A DNA stretch of 64,000 bases from Pseudoduganella guangdongensis (GCF_009857475.1 NZ_WWCJ01000002.1:62001-126000); one strand, 5' to 3'. Counted from the stretch's first letter, positions 1-8,295 are shown. Numbers and translations: made by a program. The notes: a model not told the origin generated them from the sequence alone.

Positions 1-598
1 CGTGCGAGACGAGGATGGTGGTCGAACCCAGCGCATCATTCAGGTTGCGGATCAGGTTAGCGGCCACGCCCATCGAAATCGGGTCCAGGCCGGCAAACGG
101 CTCGTCATACATGATCAGTTGCGGGTCGAGCGCGATGGAGCGCGCCAGCGCCACGCGGCGCGCCATGCCGCCGGAAATCTCGCCCGGCTTGAGCTTGGCG
201 GCGTTGCGCAGGCCCACCGCGTGCAGCTTCATCAGCACCAGGTCGCGGATCAGTTCTTCCGGCAAGTCGGTATGCTCGCGCAGCGGGAAGGCCACGTTTT
301 CATACACGGTCAGGTCGGTAAACAAGGCGCCATGCTGGAACAGCATGCCCATTTTGCGGCGCAGCAAGTACAACTCGCGCGTCTTCAGCTTGTGCACCAC
401 CTGGCCGTCCACCGTGACCGTGCCTTTCTGCTGGCGCAGTTGGCCGCCGATCAGGCGCAGCACGGTGGTCTTGCCGCTGCCGGAACCGCCCATGACCGCC
501 ACCACCTTCCCGCGCGGGAAATCCATATGGAGGCCGGACAGGATCGCCCGCTTTCCATAGCTGAAGTGTAAGTCACGGATTTCGACTAGATTTGGCAC
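1..598 (-). CDS. mlaF: ABC transporter ATP-binding protein, MlaF-like (partial, C-terminus off window)
   Basis: Minus-strand reading gives an ABC ATPase: Walker A GGSGSGKTT, signature SGGMARRVALARS and Walker B QLMIYDEPFAGLDP are all visible, and the reading runs off the window at ILVSH. The wording around the signature (ISGGMARRVA) and the GLDPIS segment fit MlaF/Ttg2A, the ATPase of the Mla system that moves phospholipids between outer and inner membrane. The likely start is the GTG at 598, which has AAAGAG upstream; an in-frame ATG at 628 would add ten residues but has a poor ribosome site. The gene is transcribed away from the TonB receptor. The rest of an mla operon (mlaE, mlaD) would lie to the left and cannot be seen. 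The MlaF call is from family resemblance only. Confidence 0.85.
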   Translation of the reverse strand, partial: MPNLVEIRDLHFSYGKRAILSGLHMDFPRGKVVAVMGGSGSGKTTVLRLIGGQLRQQKGTVTVDGQVVHKLKTRELYLLRRKMGMLFQHGALFTDLTVYENVAFPLREHTDLPEELIRDLVLMKLHAVGLRNAAKLKPGEISGGMARRVALARSIALDPQLIMYDEPFAGLDPISMGVAANLIRNLNDALGSTTILVSH

Positions 599-816
599 TG
601 GTGTCGCTCTTTGTTCTTGAGGCCACATTGTAATTCAGAAACGTAAATCTCTGCTTGGAGCCCGTCGCAGCCCCCTGTGGCGATGTAAAGAGGCAAATAA
701 TACAACACTACTAACCCCAAGGTCAGCAATTTACAAATTGAAACTGCTGTTGCCTGCTGCACGGCAGCAAATTCCTGCTATTTTAATAACTTTGGCTCAT
801 TAGAAGGAAAAATGGC

Positions 817-3132
817 ATGAAAATTCGTCGGACGGTCCTGGCTTGTTCCCTGGCGGCCATCTCGGCCCAGGTTTTTGCTGAGAGCGACAAGATCGAAGTC
901 GTCACCGTGACTGCGCAAAAGCGCAAGGAAGACCCGAACAAGGTGGCGATGAGCATTTCCGCCATCAGCGGCAATGCCCTGCAGTCGCAGCAGGTGGACG
1001 ACTTCACCGACCTGACGCGCGCCATCCCGAATATTTCCTTCACCGCCGCCACCGGCAATGGCGGCGCTGGGCCCGGCACCTCCAATATCGAGATCCGCGG
1101 CATCAGTTCGGCCGCCGGGCAGGCCACGGTCGGCATCTACCTGGGCGACGTTTCGCTCACGGTGGGCAACCTGTACACCATGGGCACGGTCGAACCGAAG
1201 TTCTTCGACATCGACCGGGTGGAAGTGCTGCGCGGCCCGCAAGCCACGCTGTACGGCGCCAGCTCCATGGGCGGCACCATCAAGTTCGTGCCGAACGAGC
1301 CGGATTTGAAAGAGCGCGAAATCTCGGCCTTCGCCGAAGCCGCCGCCACGCGCGGCGGCAGCGCGAGCTTCTCCACCAATGTGGTCGGCAACTTCCCGCT
1401 GGTGACGAATGAACTGGCGCTGCGCATCGGCGTGCAAGCGCAGCGCGCGGGCGGCTTCATCGACCAGGTGGATGGCGAGGGCAAGGTGCTGGCCGGCGAC
1501 ATCAACAAGATCGACGACCAGGAAGTGCGGGTGGCGCTGAAATGGGCGCCGACGCGCGACCTGACCATTACCCCGTCCGTGTACTACCAGCGGGTGGATG
1601 CCAAGGATATCGCCGCCTTCAGCCTGGACCGCCCGCGCTACCAGGCGCAGAAGCAGGTGCGCGAGCCCTCCATCGACAAGCTGTTGACGCCCAACGTGGC
1701 CGTCAACTGGGACCTGGGCGGCGCCGACCTGACCTCCAGCACCAGCTACTTCCAGCGCAAATTCGACCGCCAGCAGAACGGCTCGGCCTACAACAGCTAC
1801 TCGCTGTCCACCTTCCTGACCTCGACCGAAGACGGCGGCAAGGCGCCGCCCGAGCTGATCGAAGCGATTGCCGGCCTGCCTTCCACGGTCTACCTGAATA
1901 ACGCGGTGCGCCAGGTGTCGCAGGAGTTCCGGCTGGCCTCCAAGCCTTACGATGCGGCGCGTTCGCCCTGGACCTGGCTGGGTGGCCTGTACTTCTCGAA
2001 CCAGCACACCAACCTGAATGAGAACGACCCGATCCACGGCGTGACCGAAACCTTCAAGAAATTCGGCTTCTCCATCGACGATCCCGAGCTGCTGCCGGAC
2101 GCCTATCCCGGCGCCTTCCCCAACGATAACTCCTTCGCCGGCGAGTTCCACTACCGCGAAAAGCAAAGCTCGATCTTTGGTGAAGTGAATTACTACTTCT
2201 CGCCGACCCTGCATGCCACGGTCGGCGCGCGCTACCTGAAGGGCAAGTCCAACCTGGCCCAGCGCAACAGCAACTACCTGGCCGGCGCGGGCAACAACAG
2301 CAGCACCGAACTCTCCTCGCACGCCTTCACGCCGAAGTACGCGGTGACCTGGGAAGCGACGCCGGACCACACCTTCTACACCTCCGTTGCCAAAGGCTTC
2401 CGCCTGGGCGGCTCCAACGTCTTCGTGCCCCCTACCACCTGCGGCCCGGATCTGGAAGAGAACGGCCTGAGCGAAGGCCCGGCCACCTACGCGCCCGACA
2501 GCCTGTGGAGCTATGAAGTCGGCAGCAAATCGCGCTTCCTGGGCGGCCGCGTGGCCGTCAACGCCGACGTGTTCTACGTGAAGTGGAAGAACATCCAGCA
2601 AGGGGTCTACCTGCCAACCTGCGCCTACACCTATAACGCCAACGCCGGCAACGCCACCAGCAAGGGCTTCGAATTCGACATCAAAGCCAAGCCGATGGCT
2701 GGCCTGACCCTGAGCGCAGCCGGCGGCTACGTGAAGGCGGAACTGGCCAACGACGAAGGCAGCTCGAACGGGGTGCTGGGGGCGGTGAAAGGGGCGCAAG
2801 TGCAGGGCGTGCCGAAGTACAACGGCACCGTCACGGCGCAGTACAACTTCTCCACCGCCGGCGGGCGCAGCGCCTTTATCATGGGCGGCGTGCAATGGGT
2901 CGGTTCAAGCAAAGGCTCGCTCAATCCCGAGTCCACCGACTACAACCGCCCTTCGTACCACACCACCAACTTCAGCGCTGGCATCACGCTTGACCGCTTC
3001 CAGCTGACGGCCTTCATCAAGAACGCCTTCGATGAAGACAAGGTGATCCAGCACCCGCAGGTCGCCTCGATCGTGCAAGGCTACCGCCTGGCGCCGCGCA
3101 GCATTGGGGTGAGCGTGGCCGCCAAGTTCTGA
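817..3132 (+). CDS. TonB-dependent outer-membrane receptor
   Basis: 771 residues. A cleavable signal peptide (MKIRRTVLACSLAAISAQVFA) is followed by a TonB box-like segment (EVVTVTAQKR), a plug domain with the ELPNISF-type region and the motif VEVLRGPQATLYGASSMGG (about residues 130-148), and a beta-barrel ending in an aromatic residue (VAAKF), as needed for BAM insertion. The start ATG at 817 has AAGGA upstream. The substrate is unknown: the sequence has the FDIDRVEVLRGPQ style plug common to receptors of aromatic or carbohydrate uptake in Proteobacteria, but no neighbour gives the ligand. The DUF3592 gene starts 4 bases after the stop and may be co-transcribed. Function as an active importer is known of the family; the substrate is open. 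Confidence 0.92.
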   Translation: MKIRRTVLACSLAAISAQVFAESDKIEVVTVTAQKRKEDPNKVAMSISAISGNALQSQQVDDFTDLTRAIPNISFTAATGNGGAGPGTSNIEIRGISSAAGQATVGIYLGDVSLTVGNLYTMGTVEPKFFDIDRVEVLRGPQATLYGASSMGGTIKFVPNEPDLKEREISAFAEAAATRGGSASFSTNVVGNFPLVTNELALRIGVQAQRAGGFIDQVDGEGKVLAGDINKIDDQEVRVALKWAPTRDLTITPSVYYQRVDAKDIAAFSLDRPRYQAQKQVREPSIDKLLTPNVAVNWDLGGADLTSSTSYFQRKFDRQQNGSAYNSYSLSTFLTSTEDGGKAPPELIEAIAGLPSTVYLNNAVRQVSQEFRLASKPYDAARSPWTWLGGLYFSNQHTNLNENDPIHGVTETFKKFGFSIDDPELLPDAYPGAFPNDNSFAGEFHYREKQSSIFGEVNYYFSPTLHATVGARYLKGKSNLAQRNSNYLAGAGNNSSTELSSHAFTPKYAVTWEATPDHTFYTSVAKGFRLGGSNVFVPPTTCGPDLEENGLSEGPATYAPDSLWSYEVGSKSRFLGGRVAVNADVFYVKWKNIQQGVYLPTCAYTYNANAGNATSKGFEFDIKAKPMAGLTLSAAGGYVKAELANDEGSSNGVLGAVKGAQVQGVPKYNGTVTAQYNFSTAGGRSAFIMGGVQWVGSSKGSLNPESTDYNRPSYHTTNFSAGITLDRFQLTAFIKNAFDEDKVIQHPQVASIVQGYRLAPRSIGVSVAAKF

Positions 3133-3136
3133 CTGG

Positions 3137-4213
3137 ATGGCCCAGCCAACAAGCATCGCAGGCAAGGTTGTAGTCACGCTGTGCCTGCTGCTGTTTGGCA
3201 CGGTGATGGGCGCCGTCGGCATATTCGGCGGCCTCGCACAGCTGCATGAGCAAGCCCGCAACTGGACCGCCGCACGCAGCTATGTGCCGGTCCCGGCGCA
3301 GGTCGAATCTGCCTATCTCGATTCCCAACGCGGCAGGAAGGGCGGCACGACTTACCGCGCCAAGGCGGAATTCAGCTACACATACCAGGGCCGCCGCTAC
3401 GCGAGCAACCGGGTCAGCTTCAGCGACTTTTCCGACAACATCGGCGACTTCCAGCACCGCGTGCATGGCGAATTGCGCGGCGCGCTGGAGCGCGGCGAAA
3501 GCGTGACCCTGTGGGTGGACCCGCGCGCACCCGCCAGCGCGGTGTACGACAAGACGATCCGCCCCGGGATGGTGGCCATCCAGCTCGCTTTTGGCATCCT
3601 CTTCCCATCGGTTGGCCTGGGGTGCCTGTACATGGTCGTGCATATCCTGCGCGCAGGACACCGCAAGCCTGTGGCCGCCCCGCTGGTGCGGCCGCGCGGC
3701 CATGGTTACCACCTTATGTTGTGCGCCACGCTGCACCTGAACAGCGTTGGCTGGACTATCGCACAGCCGGCGCTGGAACAGCTCTTCGGCGGGCATCCAG
3801 CGCCGGTGTGGCCGCCTTTGCTCTTCCCCGCAGCGGGCGTGGCCATGATTTACTTCACCTGGCGGCGTTGGACGCAGCCGCACCTGACGGGCCAGCCAAT
3901 GCTCGAGGTCACGGGCCGCAGCCCGCTGCGCGGCCGCATTCGCTTCCCTCCGCGCACCGGACTACCATCGCCTTCCGGCCAGCCCATGGTGCCCGTGTCC
4001 ATCGACGCCGCACAACTACGGGAGCGCCGCATCGCGCGCAAACGGGAGTTCGATACGGTATGGCAACAGCGCGTGCTGGACCGCACGGTTGCGCGCGGCA
4101 CGGACGTGCTGGAATTCGAAGTCAACGCGCCGCACCTTGGCGCGAGGCGCTGGCGTATTACACTACATGTGGATAACCGCGCAGTAGTGTTTGATTTGCC
4201 GAATACCATTTGA
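3137..4213 (+). CDS. DUF3592 membrane protein
   Basis: 358 residues. A first membrane segment lies at about residues 10-33 (VVVTLCLLLFGTVMGAVGIF), then an extracytoplasmic domain with the DUF3592 pattern: a VPAQVESA strand, FSYTYQGRRYASNRVSF, and VTLWVDPRAPASAVYD. More hydrophobic segments follow near 145-165, 190-210 and 220-240. The C-terminal third, from about residue 250, is basic and probably cytoplasmic. DUF3592 has no established biochemical role. The ATG lies 4 bases after the TonB receptor stop, suggesting one transcript, but no strong ribosome site is visible. Function unknown. Confidence 0.75.
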   Translation: MAQPTSIAGKVVVTLCLLLFGTVMGAVGIFGGLAQLHEQARNWTAARSYVPVPAQVESAYLDSQRGRKGGTTYRAKAEFSYTYQGRRYASNRVSFSDFSDNIGDFQHRVHGELRGALERGESVTLWVDPRAPASAVYDKTIRPGMVAIQLAFGILFPSVGLGCLYMVVHILRAGHRKPVAAPLVRPRGHGYHLMLCATLHLNSVGWTIAQPALEQLFGGHPAPVWPPLLFPAAGVAMIYFTWRRWTQPHLTGQPMLEVTGRSPLRGRIRFPPRTGLPSPSGQPMVPVSIDAAQLRERRIARKREFDTVWQQRVLDRTVARGTDVLEFEVNAPHLGARRWRITLHVDNRAVVFDLPNTI

Positions 4214-4225
4214 ATTGACCCGGCA

Positions 4226-4462
4226 ATGCCAATAAAAATCATTGATGGCTATGAAGTCGAATTCACTGGCGAAGCGCTTGAGGGCGCGGCGCAATGGGGC
4301 GCGTTTGTTTCCATCTTCGCCCCTTCCGCCAATCCGATGCACCTGATGCACATCGTCCCGAAGCGGCGCGTGTCGGCCGATCAGGTATTTTCGGACCAGC
4401 ATGCCGCCGAGCTGGAAGCGGAGCGCGCGGCATCGCTCATCCTGCAGCAGCTACGCGCTTGA
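4226..4462 (+). CDS. small hypothetical protein
   Basis: 78 residues, starting MPIKIIDGYEVEFTGEALEG and ending in a helical, acidic-basic stretch (ELEAERAASLILQQLRA). It begins 12 bases after the DUF3592 stop on the same strand and is probably the last gene of that transcript. No signal peptide or membrane segment is visible. I do not recognise a family. The reading frame has the third-position GC bias of its neighbours, which supports it as real, but the evidence is modest. Confidence 0.5.
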   Translation: MPIKIIDGYEVEFTGEALEGAAQWGAFVSIFAPSANPMHLMHIVPKRRVSADQVFSDQHAAELEAERAASLILQQLRA

Positions 4463-4520
4463 CCATGCCCACCGCTAACGGAGGAGTGGCCGCCATCGTC
4501 TCAAGCGTGCCCTTGCTGGC

Positions 4521-5654
4521 CTAGTACTGAAGCGTTGGCCTGGACGAGGGCAACACGTTCATGCCCTCGACCTGCAACGCCGCGAGCAGTGCTTCGTCGT
4601 AGTGCAGCACCGCGTCTTCGAAGCAGACATCAAAAATGCACAGCTCACCGCTCGCGCGCAGCCGCTGTGCGCGGAAGTAGTGGGCGCCCTTCAAAGCCGT
4701 CGCTGCGGCCGCCCAACCAAGCGGCTGGCCCCAGCGCGTTACCTGGAAGCCGCGCGCTTCGAACCAGCGCGCCAGCTCGCACAAAAGCTCGCCCCTCTCC
4801 GGCACCAGCAAGTCGACGTCGGCGGGCAGGCGTTCCTGCTGCTGCCCCGCCAGCCAGCGGGCGAAGCTGCCATAGGCAACCACGTCGGGAAAATCCACGG
4901 CCAGCTCGCGCAGGCAATGCAGGCTGTCCTCCAGATCGACCTGCTTACGCTCATTGCGGGCGATCAGGGCGTACTCGTGGGAGCGGTTGCTGCCGATCTC
5001 CATGCTCTGCAGCGGCGCAGAAGGGCGCTCGTAGAGCAGGATGCGCTCATCGACCAGATTGAAATGCTCGGCCATCATGCGCCCCAGATCCCATGCCATC
5101 GGTACGAAATGCTCGCCAATGCGGAGGTTCTCCGCCATCACGATCAGGTGGCCGCCCTCGCGCAGCACAGGTTTCAGCGATTTCAGCACGCGATAAAACA
5201 TGGCCAGGAAGCCGGCGTAATTGCTTGCGCTGTAAAGCTGGCCATCACCTTCGCGCGCGGTCTGCCAACGGCAGCCAAAGTAAGGCGCATTGGTCAGCAC
5301 CAGGTCCGCCTGCGGCAATGAAGCCGCTACATCGACAAGGTCACCCGCCAACACGGTTTGCTTGCGCGCGTCGAGCCGGCGCAGGCGTTCTTCCGCAATG
5401 GCGGCACGCGCCGCTTCCAACTCGACGCCGATGCCACGGCGCCCTTCCAGCGATGCCGCCACCAGTGTCGTGCCGAATCCGTTGAAGGGGTCAATCACCA
5501 AACCGGCCGGTGGGCAGAAGTGCCGGATGAAGGGCCGCATTTGCTCCACCCAGCCGCAATCGCGCGCACCCAGCGCATCGTCAGCCGCCAGGTCGGACGG
5601 CAAGCGGTAGGCGGGAGCGCTGTCACGCAGAAGGAGCCAGCTGTTGTTATCCAA
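4521..5654 (-). CDS. methyltransferase-nucleotidyltransferase fusion protein
   Basis: 377 residues from a TTG start at 5654, chosen because GGGGAG lies 7 bases upstream and the start overlaps the radical SAM stop by 8 bases (likely translational coupling). Residues about 50-230 form a Rossmann methyltransferase: SAM-binding motif DPFNGFGTT at 55-63, an acidic strand end GVELE at 76-80, and a motif IV-like TNAPYF at 121-126 where DNA methylases usually have (N/D)PPY. Residues about 255-377 form a minimal nucleotidyltransferase: GSFARWL at 262 followed by DVDLLV at 279-284, the classic GS plus D-x-D metal pair. Target and product are unknown. It could modify nucleic acid or a small molecule. 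The family calls rest on these motifs; the fusion is seen directly. Confidence 0.8.
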   Translation of the reverse strand: MDNNSWLLLRDSAPAYRLPSDLAADDALGARDCGWVEQMRPFIRHFCPPAGLVIDPFNGFGTTLVAASLEGRRGIGVELEAARAAIAEERLRRLDARKQTVLAGDLVDVAASLPQADLVLTNAPYFGCRWQTAREGDGQLYSASNYAGFLAMFYRVLKSLKPVLREGGHLIVMAENLRIGEHFVPMAWDLGRMMAEHFNLVDERILLYERPSAPLQSMEIGSNRSHEYALIARNERKQVDLEDSLHCLRELAVDFPDVVAYGSFARWLAGQQQERLPADVDLLVPERGELLCELARWFEARGFQVTRWGQPLGWAAAATALKGAHYFRAQRLRASGELCIFDVCFEDAVLHYDEALLAALQVEGMNVLPSSRPTLQY

Positions 5655-6783
5655 TTGTAGTCTCCCCAGCAAGAAGAACGTGCCGCTCCGGGTTCCAGTC
5701 CGCGCACAGATTGCCGTTGGCGTGGAAAACCAGCTTGTAGACATCGCCCGAGCCATGCTGGCGGTGCATCTGCGAATAGTCGGAGGCTTCGAACGTCACC
5801 TGCATGTCGCGCAACCTGCCGATCAGGTTCCAGAAGTAATAGCCTTCGGTCACTTGCTCGAACACGAAACTGTCCGCGAATTCCGCAGTCGCCAGGCATT
5901 GCGCGAGCAGGCCGTCCATCGAGATGCGCGCTTTGCCGATATAGCGCGCGGTGACATTGTCCTTGTAGCTCTCATCCAGTTTCGAGAACTCGCGGAAGAT
6001 CACGGAGCGCACTCCCAGCGCGTGCGCCCATTCCAGGTAGCGCAGGACTGCTTCGGCTTGCGCCACGCCGCCGTCCTGGATGATGCACACCAGCTTTACG
6101 TTCAGCCGGCCAGCCAGGCGCCGCACCATAGCGCTGAACGCTTGCTGGTACTGCACCTGGACGCCAGGCCTGAAACGCATGATGGACTGATTGGTCGCTG
6201 CGTCGAAATGGTGCCGCGACAATTCGAGCCAGTCCAGGCCGAAACCGGCCAAACGCTCCGTCAACGCTTCGCCTTGCTGCGTGACGGCGAGTCCGGCGCC
6301 GTTTGTGTACAGTACGCGGTTCAGGACGGGCGACAGCGCCGCGTGTTGCGCGAGGATGTCGAGCATGGCACCCATCCAGGCCGCGTCGTCGGTGGTCTCC
6401 AGGCCGGACAGCGAATAGGACAGCGGCAGTCCCCGTAATTGTTCAAGTGCGCGTTCGAGCGCTGCAAAGTACCCGGGCCCGGGGCGCAATGCGCTCGAAG
6501 GCCGGCCGCCGCCAGTTTCAAGCAGCGTCTCGGAGCAGAAGCGGCAGCGCGCGGAACAGGGTTGCGCCGATGCGTAGGGTGTGAAGGTGACCGGCTGCGC
6601 GATGCGGTGAACGCGTCCGCCGATGTTATGCCGGCGCCAGCGTTCATCGTCGGCCGGATCGGGCGCACGGAATGCGACCGTTGGTACGGATTTGCTTAAC
6701 GCTGCCAGCACAGGCGCCGCGAACAGGCTGGCGGAAATATCGCCGGTGAGGGGCTGGATCGGGATGACGTTTCGTTCGCTCAT
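5647..6783 (-). CDS. radical SAM enzyme of unknown substrate
   Basis: 378 residues from the ATG at 6783; an in-frame GTG at 6801 is the alternative. The [4Fe-4S] cluster motif CX3CX2C is at C76, C80 and C83 (PCSARCRFCSETL), preceded by a beta-strand VTFTPYAS as in radical SAM TIM barrels. A second strand SLSGLETTDD fits the SAM-binding GE-like region. No SPASM or TIGR extension with extra cysteine clusters is apparent. It is the first gene of a two-gene operon with the methyltransferase-nucleotidyltransferase fusion and is divergent from a Nudix regulator; two matching palindromes lie in the shared promoter region. The reaction is not known. Confidence 0.85.
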   Translation of the reverse strand: MSERNVIPIQPLTGDISASLFAAPVLAALSKSVPTVAFRAPDPADDERWRRHNIGGRVHRIAQPVTFTPYASAQPCSARCRFCSETLLETGGGRPSSALRPGPGYFAALERALEQLRGLPLSYSLSGLETTDDAAWMGAMLDILAQHAALSPVLNRVLYTNGAGLAVTQQGEALTERLAGFGLDWLELSRHHFDAATNQSIMRFRPGVQVQYQQAFSAMVRRLAGRLNVKLVCIIQDGGVAQAEAVLRYLEWAHALGVRSVIFREFSKLDESYKDNVTARYIGKARISMDGLLAQCLATAEFADSFVFEQVTEGYYFWNLIGRLRDMQVTFEASDYSQMHRQHGSGDVYKLVFHANGNLCADWNPERHVLLAGETTIG

Positions 6784-6801
6784 GAACCCAGTGTAGATCA
6801 C

Positions 6802-6822
6802 TTAGGATAGTTTTGCAACTAA
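6802..6822. promoter_or_regulatory. 21-bp palindrome, candidate NrtR-like operator (radical SAM side)
   Basis: Inverted repeat of the form TTAG-N13-CTAA, lying directly upstream of the radical SAM gene. The outer half-sites are identical to those of the second site at 6856-6876, and both are 21 bp. The two centres are 54 bp apart, close to five helical turns. Binding by the adjacent Nudix regulator is inferred from position. Confidence 0.55.
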
Positions 6823-6855
6823 GCTGAATCAGTTTTTAGCTGGCTCGATGGCGAA

Positions 6856-6876
6856 TTAGTATAATCTTCGTACTAA
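6856..6876. promoter_or_regulatory. 21-bp palindrome over a -10 box, candidate NrtR-like operator (Nudix side)
   Basis: TTAGTA-N9-TACTAA, a perfect 6-bp inverted repeat. It covers a consensus -10 hexamer TATAAT at 6860-6865 that would serve the Nudix gene starting at 6886; the -35 region is weak. An operator overlapping the -10 suggests self-repression by the regulator. Confidence 0.6.
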
Positions 6877-6885
6877 GACTGTCCG

Positions 6886-7566
6886 ATGCCCATACAGCCC
6901 ATGCAACAAGTAATCTGCACTGTCGACGTTGTCCTGCTTACGTTGCAGGACGACGCACTGAAAGTCGCGCTGCTGAATCGCAGCCATGAGCCCTTCCAGG
7001 GCGTGGCGGCGCTGCCGGGCGGGTATATCCATCCGCAAAGCGATGGCGATGCGCAGGACGCTGCCTTGCGGGTGCTGCGGGAAAAGACGGGCATTACGCC
7101 GCCCTACCTGGAGCAACTTGCCACCTTCTCCGGGCCGGCGCGCGATCCGCGCGGGTGGTCGGTGTCCATCGTCTATTACGCGCTGGTGCCGGCCAATGTG
7201 GTGGCGGAGAATGTCCACCCTGGCGTTAAGCTCACCAGCGTGGACAAGCCGCTCAAGCTGCCGTTCGACCACCTGGAAATCATCCGCGCCGCCGTTGCGC
7301 GGCTGCGCAGCAAGAGCCAGTACTCGTCGCTGCCGTGCTATCTGGCGGGCGAAACCTTCACGCTGCCGCAACTGCAGCGCGTGTATGAATCCCTGATGGG
7401 CGAGGCGATCAACAAGGTGAGCTTCCGCCGCAAGATCACGGAGATGGATATGCTGGAGGCGGTGGAGGGCGTGTTCTCCAGCGGCGTCGCGCACCGTCCC
7501 GCGCAGCTCTACCGGCTCAAGCCGGAGATCCATGAGCAACTCGCGCTGCTGGCGCGGGGTATGTAG
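6886..7566 (+). CDS. NrtR-like transcriptional regulator (degenerate Nudix domain plus winged helix)
   Basis: 226 residues. Residues 8-150 form a Nudix fold (VDVVLLTLQDDALKVALLNR, then GGYIHP). The Nudix box at 45-70 is degraded: the usual REUXEEXGU reads RVLREKTGI, so one catalytic glutamate is replaced by valine and one by lysine, arguing against hydrolase activity. Residues 155-226 resemble the winged-helix DNA-binding domain of NrtR regulators (TLPQLQRVYESL, then VSFRRKITEMDML). Known NrtR proteins control NAD genes and respond to ADP-ribose; no NAD gene is nearby, so this one probably controls the divergent radical SAM operon. A second ATG at 6901 is possible. No clear ribosome site precedes the ATG at 6886. 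Confidence 0.82.
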   Translation: MPIQPMQQVICTVDVVLLTLQDDALKVALLNRSHEPFQGVAALPGGYIHPQSDGDAQDAALRVLREKTGITPPYLEQLATFSGPARDPRGWSVSIVYYALVPANVVAENVHPGVKLTSVDKPLKLPFDHLEIIRAAVARLRSKSQYSSLPCYLAGETFTLPQLQRVYESLMGEAINKVSFRRKITEMDMLEAVEGVFSSGVAHRPAQLYRLKPEIHEQLALLARGM

Positions 7567-7572
7567 GGAAGA

Positions 7573-7599
7573 ACCGGTGCCAGGTCTGTCATTCGGACA
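7573..7599. repeat. inverted-repeat arm, left (REP-like)
   Basis: 27-bp arm that matches, in inverted orientation and with one mismatch, the arm at 8268-8294. It starts ACCGGTGCCAGG. It also forms its own hairpin with CTGGCAC at 7601-7607. It shares its core with the palindromic element at 33551-33614. Confidence 0.7.
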
Positions 7600-7617
7600 A
7601 CTGGCACACCCGCTCAA

Positions 7618-8150
7618 CTACTTCACAGTGATTTTGCCGCTGCCGGCATTGCTCGACACGGACGCTTTCACTGCGGCGGTATCCAGCGGGCTTACCGCGT
7701 ACGGCGCTGCCCAGCCGACCTGGTTGCTGAAGCACGCGCGGACCGCGCTCCGCCACATTCAGGAAGTGGTTGCCGTGGAAGGTCACGGTCAGGTGGCCGT
7801 CGTCCGTGGTGCGGCTGTCCGATGAACCGATCAGGTTGTTCTTCTGGTGCAGCTCAAAGCGGTTGCTGGAGATCGTCACGTAGTCCGAAATCGCGGATGC
7901 AGGCGCGCCGCTGCCGCCGGTGGTGCCGCCGCCCTGTCCGGCCCTGCCGGTCGATGGTGCCGCTTGCTTGCCTACCGCACACTTCTTGTTCACGCCAGGA
8001 TAGGGATCGCTGCCGAAAGTTTCGGTATTACACGCGACAGCACCAAACAAGGTCTTGATGACCCATTTGTCCTGAGATACCGTACGACACCAATCGGGTG
8101 CTGGTGCCAGCCTTGCACGTGCCGCCCTGGTCCGCGCACTTGGATTTTAC
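7618..8150 (-). pseudogene. pectate lyase (polysaccharide lyase family 1) remnant
   Basis: Pieces of a secreted pectate lyase are spread over two frames. Upstream, a cysteine-rich stretch [21 protein letters not shown] shifts frame near 8080 into [20 protein letters not shown] and [10 protein letters not shown], resembling the small CADEGGTC-type domain seen in secreted carbohydrate enzymes. After a GTTGGSGAP linker comes the PL1 core ([37 protein letters not shown]). The expected remainder of the helix is missing, and the frame shifts near 7735 to the C-terminal tail [20 protein letters not shown], ending at the stop at 7618-7620. At least one frameshift and two deletions are implied. No start codon or signal peptide is left. 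The remnant occupies most of the gap between the Nudix gene and gltD. Confidence 0.75.
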
Positions 8151-8212
8151 GTGCGGGAAGAGCCCAATGCGCGCCAGCCAAGCCATATGACAACCGGCGA
8201 AAAGAGAATCCC

Positions 8213-8241
8213 AATACGCCGAAACTAAGCTTCGGCGTATT
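8213..8241 (-). terminator. intrinsic terminator of gltBD
   Basis: Perfect 11-bp stem (AATACGCCGAA paired with TTCGGCGTATT) around a 7-base loop, 55 bases beyond the gltD stop. On the minus strand the stem is followed by a pyrimidine-rich run (GGGATTCTCTTTTC). Confidence 0.6.
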
Positions 8242-8267
8242 GAGAAATATCGAAGGAGATGATCCGG

Positions 8268-8294
8268 TGTCCGATTGACAGACCTGGCACCGGT
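8268..8294. repeat. inverted-repeat arm, right (REP-like)
   Basis: 27-bp partner of the arm at 7573-7599 (26 of 27 identical in inverted orientation). It contains TGTCCGATTG and CAGACCTGG, nearly the same as the right arm of the element at 33551-33614. It lies just after the gltD stop. Confidence 0.7.
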
Positions 8295-8295
8295 T

